Assembly (NCBI GenBank): GCA_963826975.1
Contig: CAWGZJ010000009.1
Coordinates: forward strand, 186,001 to 250,000
DNA length: 64,000 nt
Origin: Palsa-883 sp963826975
GTDB taxonomy: Bacteria > Pseudomonadota > Alphaproteobacteria > Acetobacterales > Acetobacteraceae
Reading direction: 5' to 3'
Position numbers and translations under genes: made by a program. The notes under the pieces are model-generated. The model was given only the letters and a program-made list of their open reading frames with translations, was not told the DNA's origin and did not search any database. This document shows positions 47,093-55,946 of this stretch, piece after piece (the stretch's first letter is position 1; every line of letters starts with the position of its first letter).

Positions 47093-47441
47093 ATTTCTGT
47101 AGCTTTTGCTTCATATTCATTACAGACGGTCTTGACGACTACACGAAATGTCCGAGTCGCGAAAGCCCCAGCCGCGAAATGTCCGAGTCACGAAAGCCCG
47201 GCGGACATCAAAAAAGGCGCGCCATACGCCGAGCCACGTCGCTCCCCCTCCGCCGCATGATGTCGCCGGCGCGACGGCTTGGCCCGCCTACGGACCGATG
47301 CCCGCGGACCCGACGATACCGGCCGCCCGGCACGCCCCAACCTGATTGCTTTCGCAAATGGCTCCCATGCGGTATCTACTACCCCCGGGCGACCCCGGCA
47401 CCAGCCGCCGCCACCCAATTCTGGAGGCCAACTGAACCCGG
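47093..47441. other. Intergenic region with a 25-bp direct repeat
   Basis: Between the divergent methyltransferase and PleD-like genes. CGAAATGTCCGAGTC followed by CGAAAGCCC occurs at 47144-47168 and again, with one change, at 47175-47199 (period 31). The first 100 bases are AT-rich and probably contain promoters. No gene is supported. Confidence 0.5.
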
Positions 47442-48833
47442 ATGACCGCGCGCATCCTGATCATCGACGATGTTCCGGCAAACACCCGCCTGCTGGAAGC
47501 CAAGCTATCGGCCGAGTACTATCAGGTCGCCAGCGGTCGCGATGGGTTCGAGGCGCTGCGCCTGGCACGCGAATGGCAACCTGACCTGATCCTGCTGGAT
47601 GTGATGATGCCCGGCATGGATGGCTTCGAATGCTGCCGTCACCTGAAAGAGAGCGCGGCAACGCTGCACATTCCGGTGGTGATGGTCACCGCGCTCGGTG
47701 AGCCGTCGGAACGGCTGCGCGGGCTGGAGGCGGGGGCCGATGATTTCCTGACCAAACCAGTCGAATACGACACCCTGATGGCCCGGGTGCGCAGCCTGGT
47801 GCGGCTGAAGCGGCTGCTCGACGAATGGCGCGCCCGCGGTGAAACGGTGCGCGCCCTCGGCCTGTCGGCCGATCAGGTGCACGTCCCCTCGGTCGCCGGG
47901 GCCAACGCCCTGGTGATCGACGACTGGGACCCAAGCGCGCAGGCCATCACGGACGCGCTGGCCCGTGACGGGATCGTGACAAGCCGCGCGCAGGGCGAAA
48001 ACGAGGCAACGGCGCTGTCGGCGCGCCGGCCGTTCGACCTGATCGTGCTCAGCCTGGCAATGAGCGGGGAAGATCCGCTCAAACTGACCTCCAGCCTGCG
48101 CGCCGCGGACGCAACACGCGAAGTCCCGATGCTGCTGATCGCCGAGCCGGAGGAACGCGAGCGGCTGCTGCGCGGCTTCGATCTGGGTGCCAACGACTGG
48201 CTGGTGCTGCCGCTCGACGCGAACGAGTTGCGCGCCAGGGCTCGCAACCAGATCCGCCGCAAATTCTACCATGACCGGCTGCGCGACGACCTTGGCCAGG
48301 CGCTCGAGATGGCGCTGACCGACCCGCTGACCGGGCTGTACAATCAACGCTATCTGATCCGGCACCTGCGTGGCCTGCTGAATGCAAGCCCTGATCGCGG
48401 CGTGGCGGTGCTGATGCTGGATGTCGATCACTTCAAGCAGGTGAACGACCTGCACGGCCATGCCGCCGGCGACCGCGCACTGCGCGCCATCGCCGAGACG
48501 CTGCGCACCAACACGCGGGTCTTCGACTCGGTCGCCCGCTATGGCGGCGAGGAGTTCGTTATCGTGATGCCGGGATCCAGCCCGGACGAGGCGATCGCCG
48601 CGGCGGAGCGCCTGCGAGCATCGGTCGAGGCGATGACATTCGCCCCGGAAGCGGGCCGCATCTATCGCCTGAGCGTCAGCATCGGCGTCGCCTGCGGTGA
48701 AACCGGCTTCGAAACGCCCGAGGCGCTGCTGCACGGCGCGGATATCGCCCTGTACCGCAGCGAAACACGCGGGCCGCAATCGCGTCGAACTCGCTCCCGC
48801 GGCGCCCATCTCCTGACCTTGCTGCGTTGCTAA
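47442..48833 (+). CDS. pleD: PleD-like response regulator diguanylate cyclase
   Basis: A 463-residue cytosolic protein: a receiver domain (ILIIDDVPANTRLLEAKL, with the phosphorylated Asp in DLILLDVMMPGMDG), a second receiver-like domain that lacks the usual acidic pocket (about 150-280), and a GGDEF domain. The GGDEF domain has DPLTGLYNQRYLIRHL, VDHFKQVNDLHGHAAGD and the active site YGGEEFVIVMPG. Such proteins make cyclic-di-GMP when phosphorylated and control development and motility in alphaproteobacteria. The partner kinase is not nearby. Confidence 0.93.
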   Translation: MTARILIIDDVPANTRLLEAKLSAEYYQVASGRDGFEALRLAREWQPDLILLDVMMPGMDGFECCRHLKESAATLHIPVVMVTALGEPSERLRGLEAGADDFLTKPVEYDTLMARVRSLVRLKRLLDEWRARGETVRALGLSADQVHVPSVAGANALVIDDWDPSAQAITDALARDGIVTSRAQGENEATALSARRPFDLIVLSLAMSGEDPLKLTSSLRAADATREVPMLLIAEPEERERLLRGFDLGANDWLVLPLDANELRARARNQIRRKFYHDRLRDDLGQALEMALTDPLTGLYNQRYLIRHLRGLLNASPDRGVAVLMLDVDHFKQVNDLHGHAAGDRALRAIAETLRTNTRVFDSVARYGGEEFVIVMPGSSPDEAIAAAERLRASVEAMTFAPEAGRIYRLSVSIGVACGETGFETPEALLHGADIALYRSETRGPQSRRTRSRGAHLLTLLRC

Positions 48834-48951
48834 CCCCACAACTCTCCGCAGCCCCGCGAAGAACTGCCGCTGACACGACAGTAACATATTGATTAAGCAT
48901 ATTCTTCCGGCCTGTTGGCCCAAATTGTGCCGGGCGCGGCAAAGCTAATTC

Positions 48952-49395
48952 AGCCGCCGATGAACGCCGATGAACGCCGATAAGACCAATGCATCACAGG
49001 CCCAGCACGATGCGCTTGATCTCCAGGCGCGGGTTGTCGGAGTTGAGCAGCAGGCAGACCTGCAAGCCCGTGGCCCGAAGGTAGTTGATGCATTGGGCGC
49101 GATGGATGTTAGCTACCGCCTTGATCGCCTTCAGCTCGACGATCACCGATTCTTGGACCAGCAGGTCCACCGCATAATCACCGACGATGATCCCGTCGTA
49201 CATCACGGTGACGCCGCGCTGCTGCGCAACCGCAAGGCCAACCTTGCGAAGCTCATGCGCAAGTGCATTTTCGTACACCTTCTCAAGAAATCCAGCTCCA
49301 AGAGCATTGGAGACAGTCATGGCACTGCCGATGATCGGCCCCGTCAGATGGTCCATCACGGTGTCATCGGCGTTCATCGGCGTTCATCCGCGGCT
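48952..49395. mobile_element. GxxExxY cassette with 30-bp terminal inverted repeats (candidate)
   Basis: Two 30-base arms with one mismatch stand in opposite orientation, at 48952-48981 and 49366-49395. Each reads inward AGCCG, then GATGAACGCCGATGAACGCC and GAT. They enclose exactly one gene. Its start codon lies inside the right arm, and only 12 bases separate the left arm from its stop. The whole unit is 444 bp. No target duplication is evident (AATTC on the left, AAATA on the right) and there is no transposase. Confidence 0.6.
48994..49377 (-). CDS. GxxExxY protein
   Basis: A 127-residue protein of the GxxExxY family, named after the motif seen here as GAGFLEKVYENAL. The domain has the pattern of PD-(D/E)xK nucleases: the Glu of that motif, DYAVDLLVQESVIVELKAIK with Asp and ExK, and QCINYLRATG. 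The role of the family is unknown. The first codons (MNADDTV) come from the terminal repeat. Confidence 0.88.
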   Translation of the reverse strand: MNADDTVMDHLTGPIIGSAMTVSNALGAGFLEKVYENALAHELRKVGLAVAQQRGVTVMYDGIIVGDYAVDLLVQESVIVELKAIKAVANIHRAQCINYLRATGLQVCLLLNSDNPRLEIKRIVLGL

Positions 49396-49612
49396 AAATA
49401 TTCCTTGCTTCCTTCGCAGCAACACCTTGCCGAAAAGTTGACGGGTTCATCGGTTCGGCCGCCTGAATCGGCGGCAAGTCGACGGCGAAGCTATACGTCG
49501 GGCCTGTTTTGGTTGCGGCCAATAGGCCGCGCTGCGTCCTCGCCGCGCCTCTGGCCGAGGCGCGCGTTTGGCGCCATCGTGATGCGTCGGAATGGCTCGA
49601 CGGGGAAACCAG

Positions 49613-51214
49613 ATGGACGCAACGACGGAGGTGGATTTCGTCATTGTCGGCGCGGGCTCGGCGGGTTGCGTGCTGGCCAACCGGTTGAGCGCCGATCGGA
49701 ACAATCGGGTGCTGCTGCTGGAAGCCGGCGGGCGGGACAGGGACCCGTGGATCCACATTCCGGCCGGTTTCTATCGCAACATCTACAATCCCAAGATCGC
49801 CTGGTATTTCGAGACCGAGCCGGTGCCGGAGATGAACAACCGGCGCATCCCATGGCCGCGCGGCAAGGTGCTGGGCGGGTCGTCGTCGATCAACGGACTG
49901 ATCTATATCCGCGGCCAGCGGCAGGATTTCGATCTGTGGCGCCAGCTCGGCAACGCCGGCTGGTCGTATGACGATGTGCTGCCGTATTTCCGCAAGGCCG
50001 AAGACCAGGAGCATGGGCAGGATGCGTTCCATGGCGCCGGCGGACCGCTCGGCGTGTCCGATCTGCGCACGAAACATCCATTGCATGACGCGCTGATCGA
50101 GGCGGCGCAACAGGCGGGGTATCCGTACAACGCGGACTTCAATGGCGCCGAGCAGGAAGGGGTCGGGCCGTTGCAATTGACCGTGCGTGGGCGGCGGCGC
50201 TGCTCGGCGGCGGCCGGATATCTGAAGCCGGTGATGGCTCGGTCAAATCTGCGGGTCGAGATCAGGGCGCTGACCCATCGCGTGCTGTTGCAGGGCAAGC
50301 GCGCGGTTGGCATCGAATACAGCCAGAACGGCGCACTGCACCGCGTGCGCGCAAAAAAAGAGGTGCTGCTGTGCGGCGGGACGATCAACTCACCGCAAAT
50401 CCTGCAGCTTTCGGGCATCGGGCCGGGCGCATTGCTGCAGGAGTTGGGGATCGCGGTGCTGCATGACCTGCCTGGCGTGGGCGAGAATTTGCAGGATCAT
50501 GTCGGTGGGCGGATGATCTATCGTTGCCAGGGCATCACGACGATGAACGAGGTCTACCACAACTGGCTGCGCCGCATCTGGGCCGGGATGCAGTATGCGT
50601 TCGCCGGCGATGGTCCGCTGATGACCGGCGCCGGGCCGATCGGGCTGTTCGTCAAGACGCGGCCGGAGCTGGATTTACCCGATGTGCAGTATCAGTTCAT
50701 GGCCGGCAGTTCTCCCAAGATCGGTGACCCGATGCACAAGTTCCCGGCCTGCACGTTTGGCGCGATTCCCTGCCGGCCGGAGAGCCGCGGCTGGCTGCGC
50801 ATTACCTCGCCCGACCCCGAGAAGCCGCCGGCGATGCAGCCGAACTACATGTCCACCCAGAATGATCGCGATACGATGGTCGCCGCGCTGAAGGTGACGC
50901 GGAAGATCTTCGCCACGCCGGCGATGCGGCAATACGTGACCGAGGAGGTCTTTCCCGGACCGCAGGCGAAGACCGACGAGGATTTGCTGAACCATGTGCG
51001 CGCCACCTCGGGCACCACGTTCCACCAGACCAGCACCTGCATGATGGGACCTGGACCGATGGCGGTGGTGGACAATTCGCTTCGGGTGAAGGGGCTCGAT
51101 GCGTTGCGCGTGATCGATGCCTCGATCATGCCGACGGTGGTGTCGGGCAACACCAACGCCGCCGCCATCATGATCGCGGAGAAGGGTGCCGACATGATTT
51201 TGCAAGCGGCATGA
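49613..51214 (+). CDS. GMC family oxidoreductase (choline dehydrogenase-like)
   Basis: A 533-residue FAD enzyme. FVIVGAGSAGCVLANRLSAD is the FAD loop, IPWPRGKVLGGSSSINGLIY the first family signature, and GTINSPQILQLSGIGP the second. The catalytic His is in TTFHQTSTCMMGPG and the second residue in VSGNTNAAAIMIAEK. Choline dehydrogenase-like, but betaine genes are absent and the substrate is open. The start 49613 (MDATTEV) fits the family. The next gene, a MetE-like protein, begins 18 bases after the stop. Confidence 0.92.
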   Translation: MDATTEVDFVIVGAGSAGCVLANRLSADRNNRVLLLEAGGRDRDPWIHIPAGFYRNIYNPKIAWYFETEPVPEMNNRRIPWPRGKVLGGSSSINGLIYIRGQRQDFDLWRQLGNAGWSYDDVLPYFRKAEDQEHGQDAFHGAGGPLGVSDLRTKHPLHDALIEAAQQAGYPYNADFNGAEQEGVGPLQLTVRGRRRCSAAAGYLKPVMARSNLRVEIRALTHRVLLQGKRAVGIEYSQNGALHRVRAKKEVLLCGGTINSPQILQLSGIGPGALLQELGIAVLHDLPGVGENLQDHVGGRMIYRCQGITTMNEVYHNWLRRIWAGMQYAFAGDGPLMTGAGPIGLFVKTRPELDLPDVQYQFMAGSSPKIGDPMHKFPACTFGAIPCRPESRGWLRITSPDPEKPPAMQPNYMSTQNDRDTMVAALKVTRKIFATPAMRQYVTEEVFPGPQAKTDEDLLNHVRATSGTTFHQTSTCMMGPGPMAVVDNSLRVKGLDALRVIDASIMPTVVSGNTNAAAIMIAEKGADMILQAA

Positions 51215-51232
51215 TCCGGGAGACATGACAAG

Positions 51233-52276
51233 ATGACCTATCCGACGCATCTGCTGCCCACGACCGTGGTCGGCAGCTACCCGCAGCCCGACTGGCTGGT
51301 CGACCGCGCCGGCCTGCACGCGCACGGCGTGCCGCGCACCCACGCGCACGACATCTGGCGCATCCCGGAACCGTTGCTGGAGCAGGCGCAGGACGATGCC
51401 ACGGTGCTGGCGATGCGTGACATGGAACGTGCCGGGATCGACATCATCTCCGATGGCGAGATCCGCCGCGAGAGCTACTCCAACCGTTTCGCCCTGGCGC
51501 TGGAGGGCATCGACGCCGAGCAGCCGGGCGAGGTCAATGCCCAGTTCAATCGGGCCACGCCGGTGCCGCGCGTGGTCGGCAAGATCCGCCGCCGCGGCCC
51601 GGTAGAGTTGCGCGACGTGCAGTTCCTGCTGCGAAACACCGGGCACGCCGGCAAGATCACGCTGCCCGGCCCGTTCACCCTGTCGCGCCAGGCGAAGAAC
51701 GAGTTCTACGCCGACGAGGAAGAGCTGGTGATGGACTACGCCATCGCGGTGAACGAGGAGTTGCGCGATCTGAAAGCCTCGGGTGTCGACGTGGTGCAGC
51801 TTGACGAGCCCTGGGTGCGCACCGATCCGGAGAAGGCGCTGCGCTACGGGCTGCCGGCGATCAACCGCGCGCTACAAGGCATCGACGGGCCGACCGTCGT
51901 GCATATCTGTTTCGGCTATGCCGCGGTGGTGAAGCAGCAAAAGCCGACCGGCTACAGCTTCCTGCCGCAGTTGGCCGACACGATCGCGCGGCAGATCTCG
52001 ATCGAGGCGGCACAGCCGAAACTTGATCTTGGCGTGCTGCGGGACCTGTCGGGCAAGCAGGTGATGCTGGGGGTGCTCGATCTTGGCGATCCCACGGTGG
52101 AGACGCCCGAGGTGGTCGCCGCGCGCATCCGCGCCGGTCTGCAATTCCTGCCCGCGGAGCGGCTGATCCCGGCGCCCGATTGCGGAATGAAATACCTACC
52201 GCGCGCGACGGCATTCGGCAAGCTGAAGGCGCTGGCGGACGGCGCGGCAATCGTGCGGCGGGAACTGGCCGGATAG
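51233..52276 (+). CDS. Short MetE-like methyltransferase (C-terminal barrel only)
   Basis: A 347-residue protein homologous to the C-terminal, zinc-containing half of MetE. TTVVGSYPQPDWLVDR is its start, and SDGEIRRESYSNRFALALEG follows. Likely zinc ligands are in TVVHICFGYA (His, Cys) and PAPDCGMKYLPR (Cys). It lacks the N-terminal barrel that binds polyglutamate folate. Other members act as methyltransferases with different methyl donors or as demethylation enzymes. Linked to the GMC oxidoreductase, and has no riboswitch, unlike metE. Confidence 0.87.
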   Translation: MTYPTHLLPTTVVGSYPQPDWLVDRAGLHAHGVPRTHAHDIWRIPEPLLEQAQDDATVLAMRDMERAGIDIISDGEIRRESYSNRFALALEGIDAEQPGEVNAQFNRATPVPRVVGKIRRRGPVELRDVQFLLRNTGHAGKITLPGPFTLSRQAKNEFYADEEELVMDYAIAVNEELRDLKASGVDVVQLDEPWVRTDPEKALRYGLPAINRALQGIDGPTVVHICFGYAAVVKQQKPTGYSFLPQLADTIARQISIEAAQPKLDLGVLRDLSGKQVMLGVLDLGDPTVETPEVVAARIRAGLQFLPAERLIPAPDCGMKYLPRATAFGKLKALADGAAIVRRELAG

Positions 52277-52289
52277 GACTTGCATGGTA

Positions 52290-52390
52290 CACCTCTCCCT
52301 CCGGGAGAGGTCGAGGCGCGAAGCGACGAGGGTGAGGGTCGCGCCGCGAGCACGACCCTCACCCTCGTCGCTTCGCGCGCGGACCTCTCA
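52290..52390. repeat. REP-like inverted repeat, family A
   Basis: Two opposed units (ACCTCTCCCTCCGGGAGAGG, then GCGAAGCGACGAGGGTGAGG; and CCTCACCCTCGTCGCTTCGC with GACCTCTC) form a palindrome of about 100 bases between convergent genes. Same family as 18588. Confidence 0.7.
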
Positions 52391-52427
52391 CAAAGGGAGA
52401 TGCGGGGTTAACGCAATGATTCCGGGC

Positions 52428-53495
52428 TCACAAGCGCCTCTCCGCCGCAGGGCCGGCGGCCGGCGGGGTCCCACTGCCGATCGCCGGCCGGGCCGGCAGG
52501 TACCGTTCTACCAAATAAAGCGGCCGCTGTTTCGTTTCGTTGAACACCCTACCCAGATATTCGCCGATCACGCCAAGGAACATAAGCTGCGCGCCGCCCA
52601 GCAGCAGCACGACGACCAGCAGGCTGGGATAGCCGGCCGGCGACCCGCCCGAGACCAGCGTGCGCACCACCACCACCACCCCGAACAATGCCGCCAGCAG
52701 CGCCACCGCCGCGCCGACATAGGTGGCAATCTTCAACGGCAGCACGCTGAAGCTGGTGAACCCCTCGATCGCCAGGTTCCACAGCTTCCAGTAATTCCAT
52801 TTCGTTTCGCCGTACGCGCGCGGTGCGCGATCGTACAGCACCGCCTTGGATGGGAAGCCCACCCAGGCGAACAACCCCTTCATGAAACGATGCTGCTCGC
52901 GCAGCTTCAGCAGCGCATCAACCGCGCGCCGGCTCATGAGCCGGAAGTCGCCGGTGTCGGGCGGCAGCTCGACCTGACCCCAGTTGCGCATCAGCCGATA
53001 GAACAGTCCTGCCGTGCGGGTTTTCAGCCAGGTCTCGCCCTCGCGCACCCGGCGGCGCGCATAGACCATGTCGAACCCCTCGCGCCAGGTGGCGACAAGC
53101 TGCGGGATCACCTCGGGCGGGTCCTGCAGGTCGGCGTCGATCACGATCACCGCTGCGCCGCGCGCGTGGTCCAGGCCGGCGGTGGTGGCGATCTCCTTGC
53201 CGAAATTGCGTGACAGGTTGACCACCGCGACGTGGGGGTCGCGATCGCGCAGCGCCTCGACCACGTGCAAGGTCGTGTCGCGGCTGCCGTCATTGACGTA
53301 AACAACCTCCCAGGCCTCGCCCAGGCCATCCATCACCGCGGCCAAGCGGGCGTGCAGCAGCAAAATGCCGGCCGCTTCATTGAACATCGGCACGACGACA
53401 GAGAAGACGGGACCCGTCGGTGCGTCGGTGATCGGCGATGCTTGGGCGGTCACGTCGTAGTCACCTTCGGGGGCAGTCACCATGGCCGGAGTCAC
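52428..53495 (-). CDS. Family 2 glycosyltransferase, polyprenyl-phosphate type
   Basis: A 355-residue enzyme of the DPM1/ArnC/GtrB group. The GT-A domain holds FSVVVPMFNEAAGILLLHAR, VVYVNDGSRDTTLHVVEAL and the metal-binding VIVIDADLQDPPEVI. DTGDFRLMSRRAVDALLKLR comes later. Two C-terminal membrane helices (TYVGAAVALLAALFGVVVVV; LVVVLLLGGAQLMFLGVIGE) and the conserved YLGRVFNETKQRPLYLVERY complete it. It would transfer a sugar to undecaprenyl phosphate. The first 25 residues are not family-like, so the true start may be a little downstream. Confidence 0.92.
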   Translation of the reverse strand: MTPAMVTAPEGDYDVTAQASPITDAPTGPVFSVVVPMFNEAAGILLLHARLAAVMDGLGEAWEVVYVNDGSRDTTLHVVEALRDRDPHVAVVNLSRNFGKEIATTAGLDHARGAAVIVIDADLQDPPEVIPQLVATWREGFDMVYARRRVREGETWLKTRTAGLFYRLMRNWGQVELPPDTGDFRLMSRRAVDALLKLREQHRFMKGLFAWVGFPSKAVLYDRAPRAYGETKWNYWKLWNLAIEGFTSFSVLPLKIATYVGAAVALLAALFGVVVVVRTLVSGGSPAGYPSLLVVVLLLGGAQLMFLGVIGEYLGRVFNETKQRPLYLVERYLPARPAIGSGTPPAAGPAAERRL

Positions 53496-53591
53496 CTTGG
53501 GGCGGCGATTCGCGGGACAGTATCGGGCTTCGCGCGGTTGCGGGGTAGCTCGGTTGTGGCGGCTGCCCGGGCGGGCTGCTAAGTGAATGAC

Positions 53592-54581
53592 ATGGCCATT
53601 TCACGCTTGCGCATCGGCGTAGTCGGGGTCGGGCATTTCGGCCGCTACCACGCGCTGAAGGTGGCGGCGTCAGAGCGCGCGACGCTGGTCGGCGTGCATG
53701 ATCCGAACGAGGAACGGGCCAAGACGATCGGCTGGGAAGTCGGCGCGCCGGACCTGGGGTTTGACGCACTGCTGGATGCCGCCGACGCACTCATCATCGC
53801 AGCACCTGCCGAGGCCCACCATGCGCTCGCCGCCGCCGCCCTGCGCGCCGGCAAGCATGTGCTGGTGGAAAAGCCAATCGCCGCGACCCTCGCCGAAGCC
53901 GACGATCTCGCGGCACTCGCCACCGCGGGCCAACGCGTGCTGCAGGTCGGCCATCTGGAGCGCTTCTCCGCCGCCCATGCCGCGCTGGCCGGCCGGCTGG
54001 GTGCGCCGCTGTATATCGAGGCCGCGCGCGTCGCCCCATTCAAGCCGCGCGGCACCGATGTGTCGGTGATCCTCGATCTGATGATCCACGATCTCGACCT
54101 GATCCTGGCCCTGGTGGCAAGCCCGATCGAGAGCGTGGACGCGGTCGGCGCGGCCGTCGCCAGCCCCCATGAAGACATCGCCAACGCGCGCATCCGCTTC
54201 GTCAACGGCGCGGTGGCGACCATCACCGCCAGCCGTGTCTCGCCGCGAACCGAGCGGCGGATGCGCATCTTCGCGCGTGACGGCACCATGGCGATCGACT
54301 TTGCCAACCGGCACCTGACGGTGGTAGCGCGGAACCGCGGCCAGCCAGTGCCGGGCGTCGCCGGGTTCGGCATCGAGGAAACCTCGTGGGAGGACCACGA
54401 TTCCCTGGCCGCCGAACACGCCGCGTTCATCGCGTCGGTGCTGGATGGAGCGCCTGTCTTGGTGGACGCCGCCGCCGGGCGCCGCGCACTGGATGCCGCA
54501 CTGCAAGTGATGGCGAGCATGGCGAACAGCCGCGCACGCATGGCCGCCTCCGGCTTGCTGGATTTCACCCCGGGACACTGA
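53592..54581 (+). CDS. Gfo/Idh/MocA family oxidoreductase
   Basis: A 329-residue NAD(P)-dependent oxidoreductase. The Rossmann loop is RIGVVGVGHFGRYHALKVA. VLVEKPIAATLAEADDLAAL carries the conserved EKP, and DLMIHDLDLILAL the catalytic His-Asp region. In alphaproteobacteria this gene often lies by lpxB in the lipid A cluster, and here it is next to it, but convergent. An ATG at 53583 is an alternative start. The last codons lie in a 35-bp inverted repeat shared with lpxB. Confidence 0.9.
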   Translation: MAISRLRIGVVGVGHFGRYHALKVAASERATLVGVHDPNEERAKTIGWEVGAPDLGFDALLDAADALIIAAPAEAHHALAAAALRAGKHVLVEKPIAATLAEADDLAALATAGQRVLQVGHLERFSAAHAALAGRLGAPLYIEAARVAPFKPRGTDVSVILDLMIHDLDLILALVASPIESVDAVGAAVASPHEDIANARIRFVNGAVATITASRVSPRTERRMRIFARDGTMAIDFANRHLTVVARNRGQPVPGVAGFGIEETSWEDHDSLAAEHAAFIASVLDGAPVLVDAAAGRRALDAALQVMASMANSRARMAASGLLDFTPGH

Positions 54582-54730
54582 TCCGCACCCACTCACCGGG
54601 ACCGAGAGAAGGCCAGGGGCTCTGCCCCTGGCGGGGGTCGAGGGGGAGGCGCCCCCTCGCGGGTTTCAGGGCAGCGCCCTGACCTTCCTTCAGTTCCGGT
54701 GAGTGGGTGCGGATCAGTGTCCCGGGGTGA
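54565..54730. repeat. Perfect 35-bp inverted repeat at convergent gene ends
   Basis: The arms 54565-54599 and 54696-54730 are exact complements. They begin TCACCCCGGGACACTGATCC on the plus strand. They include the last codons and stops of both convergent genes, so both proteins finish with TPGH. The 96-base spacer contains three smaller hairpins (GGCCAGGGGCTCTGCCCCTG, GGGGGAGGCGCCCCCTC, CAGGGCAGCGCCCTG), a common REP form. It may act as a bidirectional terminator. Confidence 0.85.
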
Positions 54731-55874
54731 GATCCAGCAGCGCCAACACCTCGGATGCCGCAGCGGCTGAGGGCGTGCCTACCGGCGGTGCAAGTTGTGC
54801 CAGCACTTCATGGCATGCCGTGCGCTGGGCCGCGGCGGCCGCAGGATCGGTCAGCAACGGCATCAGGGTTGCCGCCAATCGTTCGGGCGTGCAGGCATCC
54901 TGTATCAACTCGGGCACGATCTCGCGTTCGGCGATCAGGTTCAGGATCGAAGCGTAGCGCACCGTGACCAATCGCCGCGCGATCGCCGCCGACGCTGGGT
55001 TGACGCGGTAGCTGACCAGCATCGGCACGCCCGCCATCGCCAGCTCCAGGGTCGAGGTGCCGGACTTGGTCAGCGCCGCGGCCGAGGCGGCGAAGGCATC
55101 GTGCTTGTCCGCAAGGTCGTTCAGCAGGATCGGCGGCGTTGGCCAATTCGCGGCACCGGCCGCGACCGCCTCGGCGACCGGTCCGGCCAGCGGCACCACC
55201 GGCACAAGGTCCGGCACGCGGGCCGCGACCAGGCGCAGCGCGGCGCCGAACACCGGCAGCAGCCGCGTGACCTCGGTGCGCCGGCTGCCGGGCATTACGG
55301 TCAGAACCGGTGTATCGGCGGTTAGACCGTGGCGGGTGCGGAAGCGTGCCGCATCGCCGGTGTTGGCGCCGCTTTCCAACACTGGGTGGCCGACGAAGGT
55401 CGCCGGCAGGTTGTGGCGCGCGAAGAATTCAGGCTCGAACGGCAGCAGGCACAGCAGGCGGTCCCACAGGCCGCCGTAGTGGCGCACCCGGCCCGGGCGC
55501 CAGGCCCAGACCTGTGGCGCGACGTAATGCACGCGGGGCAGGTTGAGTGGTGCGATCGCGCGCAGCACGCGGAACGTGAAGCCGGGGCTGTCGATGGTGA
55601 CCACGACGTCCGGCCGACGCGCGGTGATATCGGCAACCGTCTCACGCAGGCGGCGGCGGAGAGCGATGAGCTTGGGCAACACCTCCAGCAGCCCCATCAG
55701 CGCCAGGTCGCGCATCGGGAACAGGGTGGTCAGGCCGTGTTGGGTCATCTGTTCGCCGCCGATCCCGGCGAAGCGCAGCTCGGGGCGACGCGCCAGTAGC
55801 GCGGCCATCAGACGGGCGCCGAGCACGTCGCCGCTCGCTTCGCCGGCGATGAGATAGATCAAGGGTTGATCCAA
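54714..55874 (-). CDS. lpxB: Lipid-A-disaccharide synthase
   Basis: A 386-residue GT19 glycosyltransferase joining UDP-2,3-diacylglucosamine and lipid X in lipid A synthesis. It starts PLIYLIAGEASGDVLGARLM, followed by FAGIGGEQMTQHGL, LALMGLLEVLPKLIALRRR, VVVTIDSPGFTFRVL, PRVHYVAPQVWAWRPGR and VLTVMPGSRRTEVTRLLPVF. The last is the nucleotide-binding part. ATG 55874 is normal. The upstream lpx genes are not in the window, where instead TIGR02302 and lysA lie 72 bases away on the same strand. Confidence 0.95.
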   Translation of the reverse strand: MDQPLIYLIAGEASGDVLGARLMAALLARRPELRFAGIGGEQMTQHGLTTLFPMRDLALMGLLEVLPKLIALRRRLRETVADITARRPDVVVTIDSPGFTFRVLRAIAPLNLPRVHYVAPQVWAWRPGRVRHYGGLWDRLLCLLPFEPEFFARHNLPATFVGHPVLESGANTGDAARFRTRHGLTADTPVLTVMPGSRRTEVTRLLPVFGAALRLVAARVPDLVPVVPLAGPVAEAVAAGAANWPTPPILLNDLADKHDAFAASAAALTKSGTSTLELAMAGVPMLVSYRVNPASAAIARRLVTVRYASILNLIAEREIVPELIQDACTPERLAATLMPLLTDPAAAAAQRTACHEVLAQLAPPVGTPSAAAASEVLALLDLTPGH

Positions 55875-55946
55875 GTCTGCAATCGTGCCTCACCCCGACC
55901 CTTGGCCCGCTCCGCGGCCCAAGCCCGCAAAGGGGAAGCAGGCAAG

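Noticed and set aside
52284..53213. Plus-strand frame opposite the glycosyltransferase gene
   Set aside because: Shadow of a strongly conserved family 2 glycosyltransferase that starts inside a REP.
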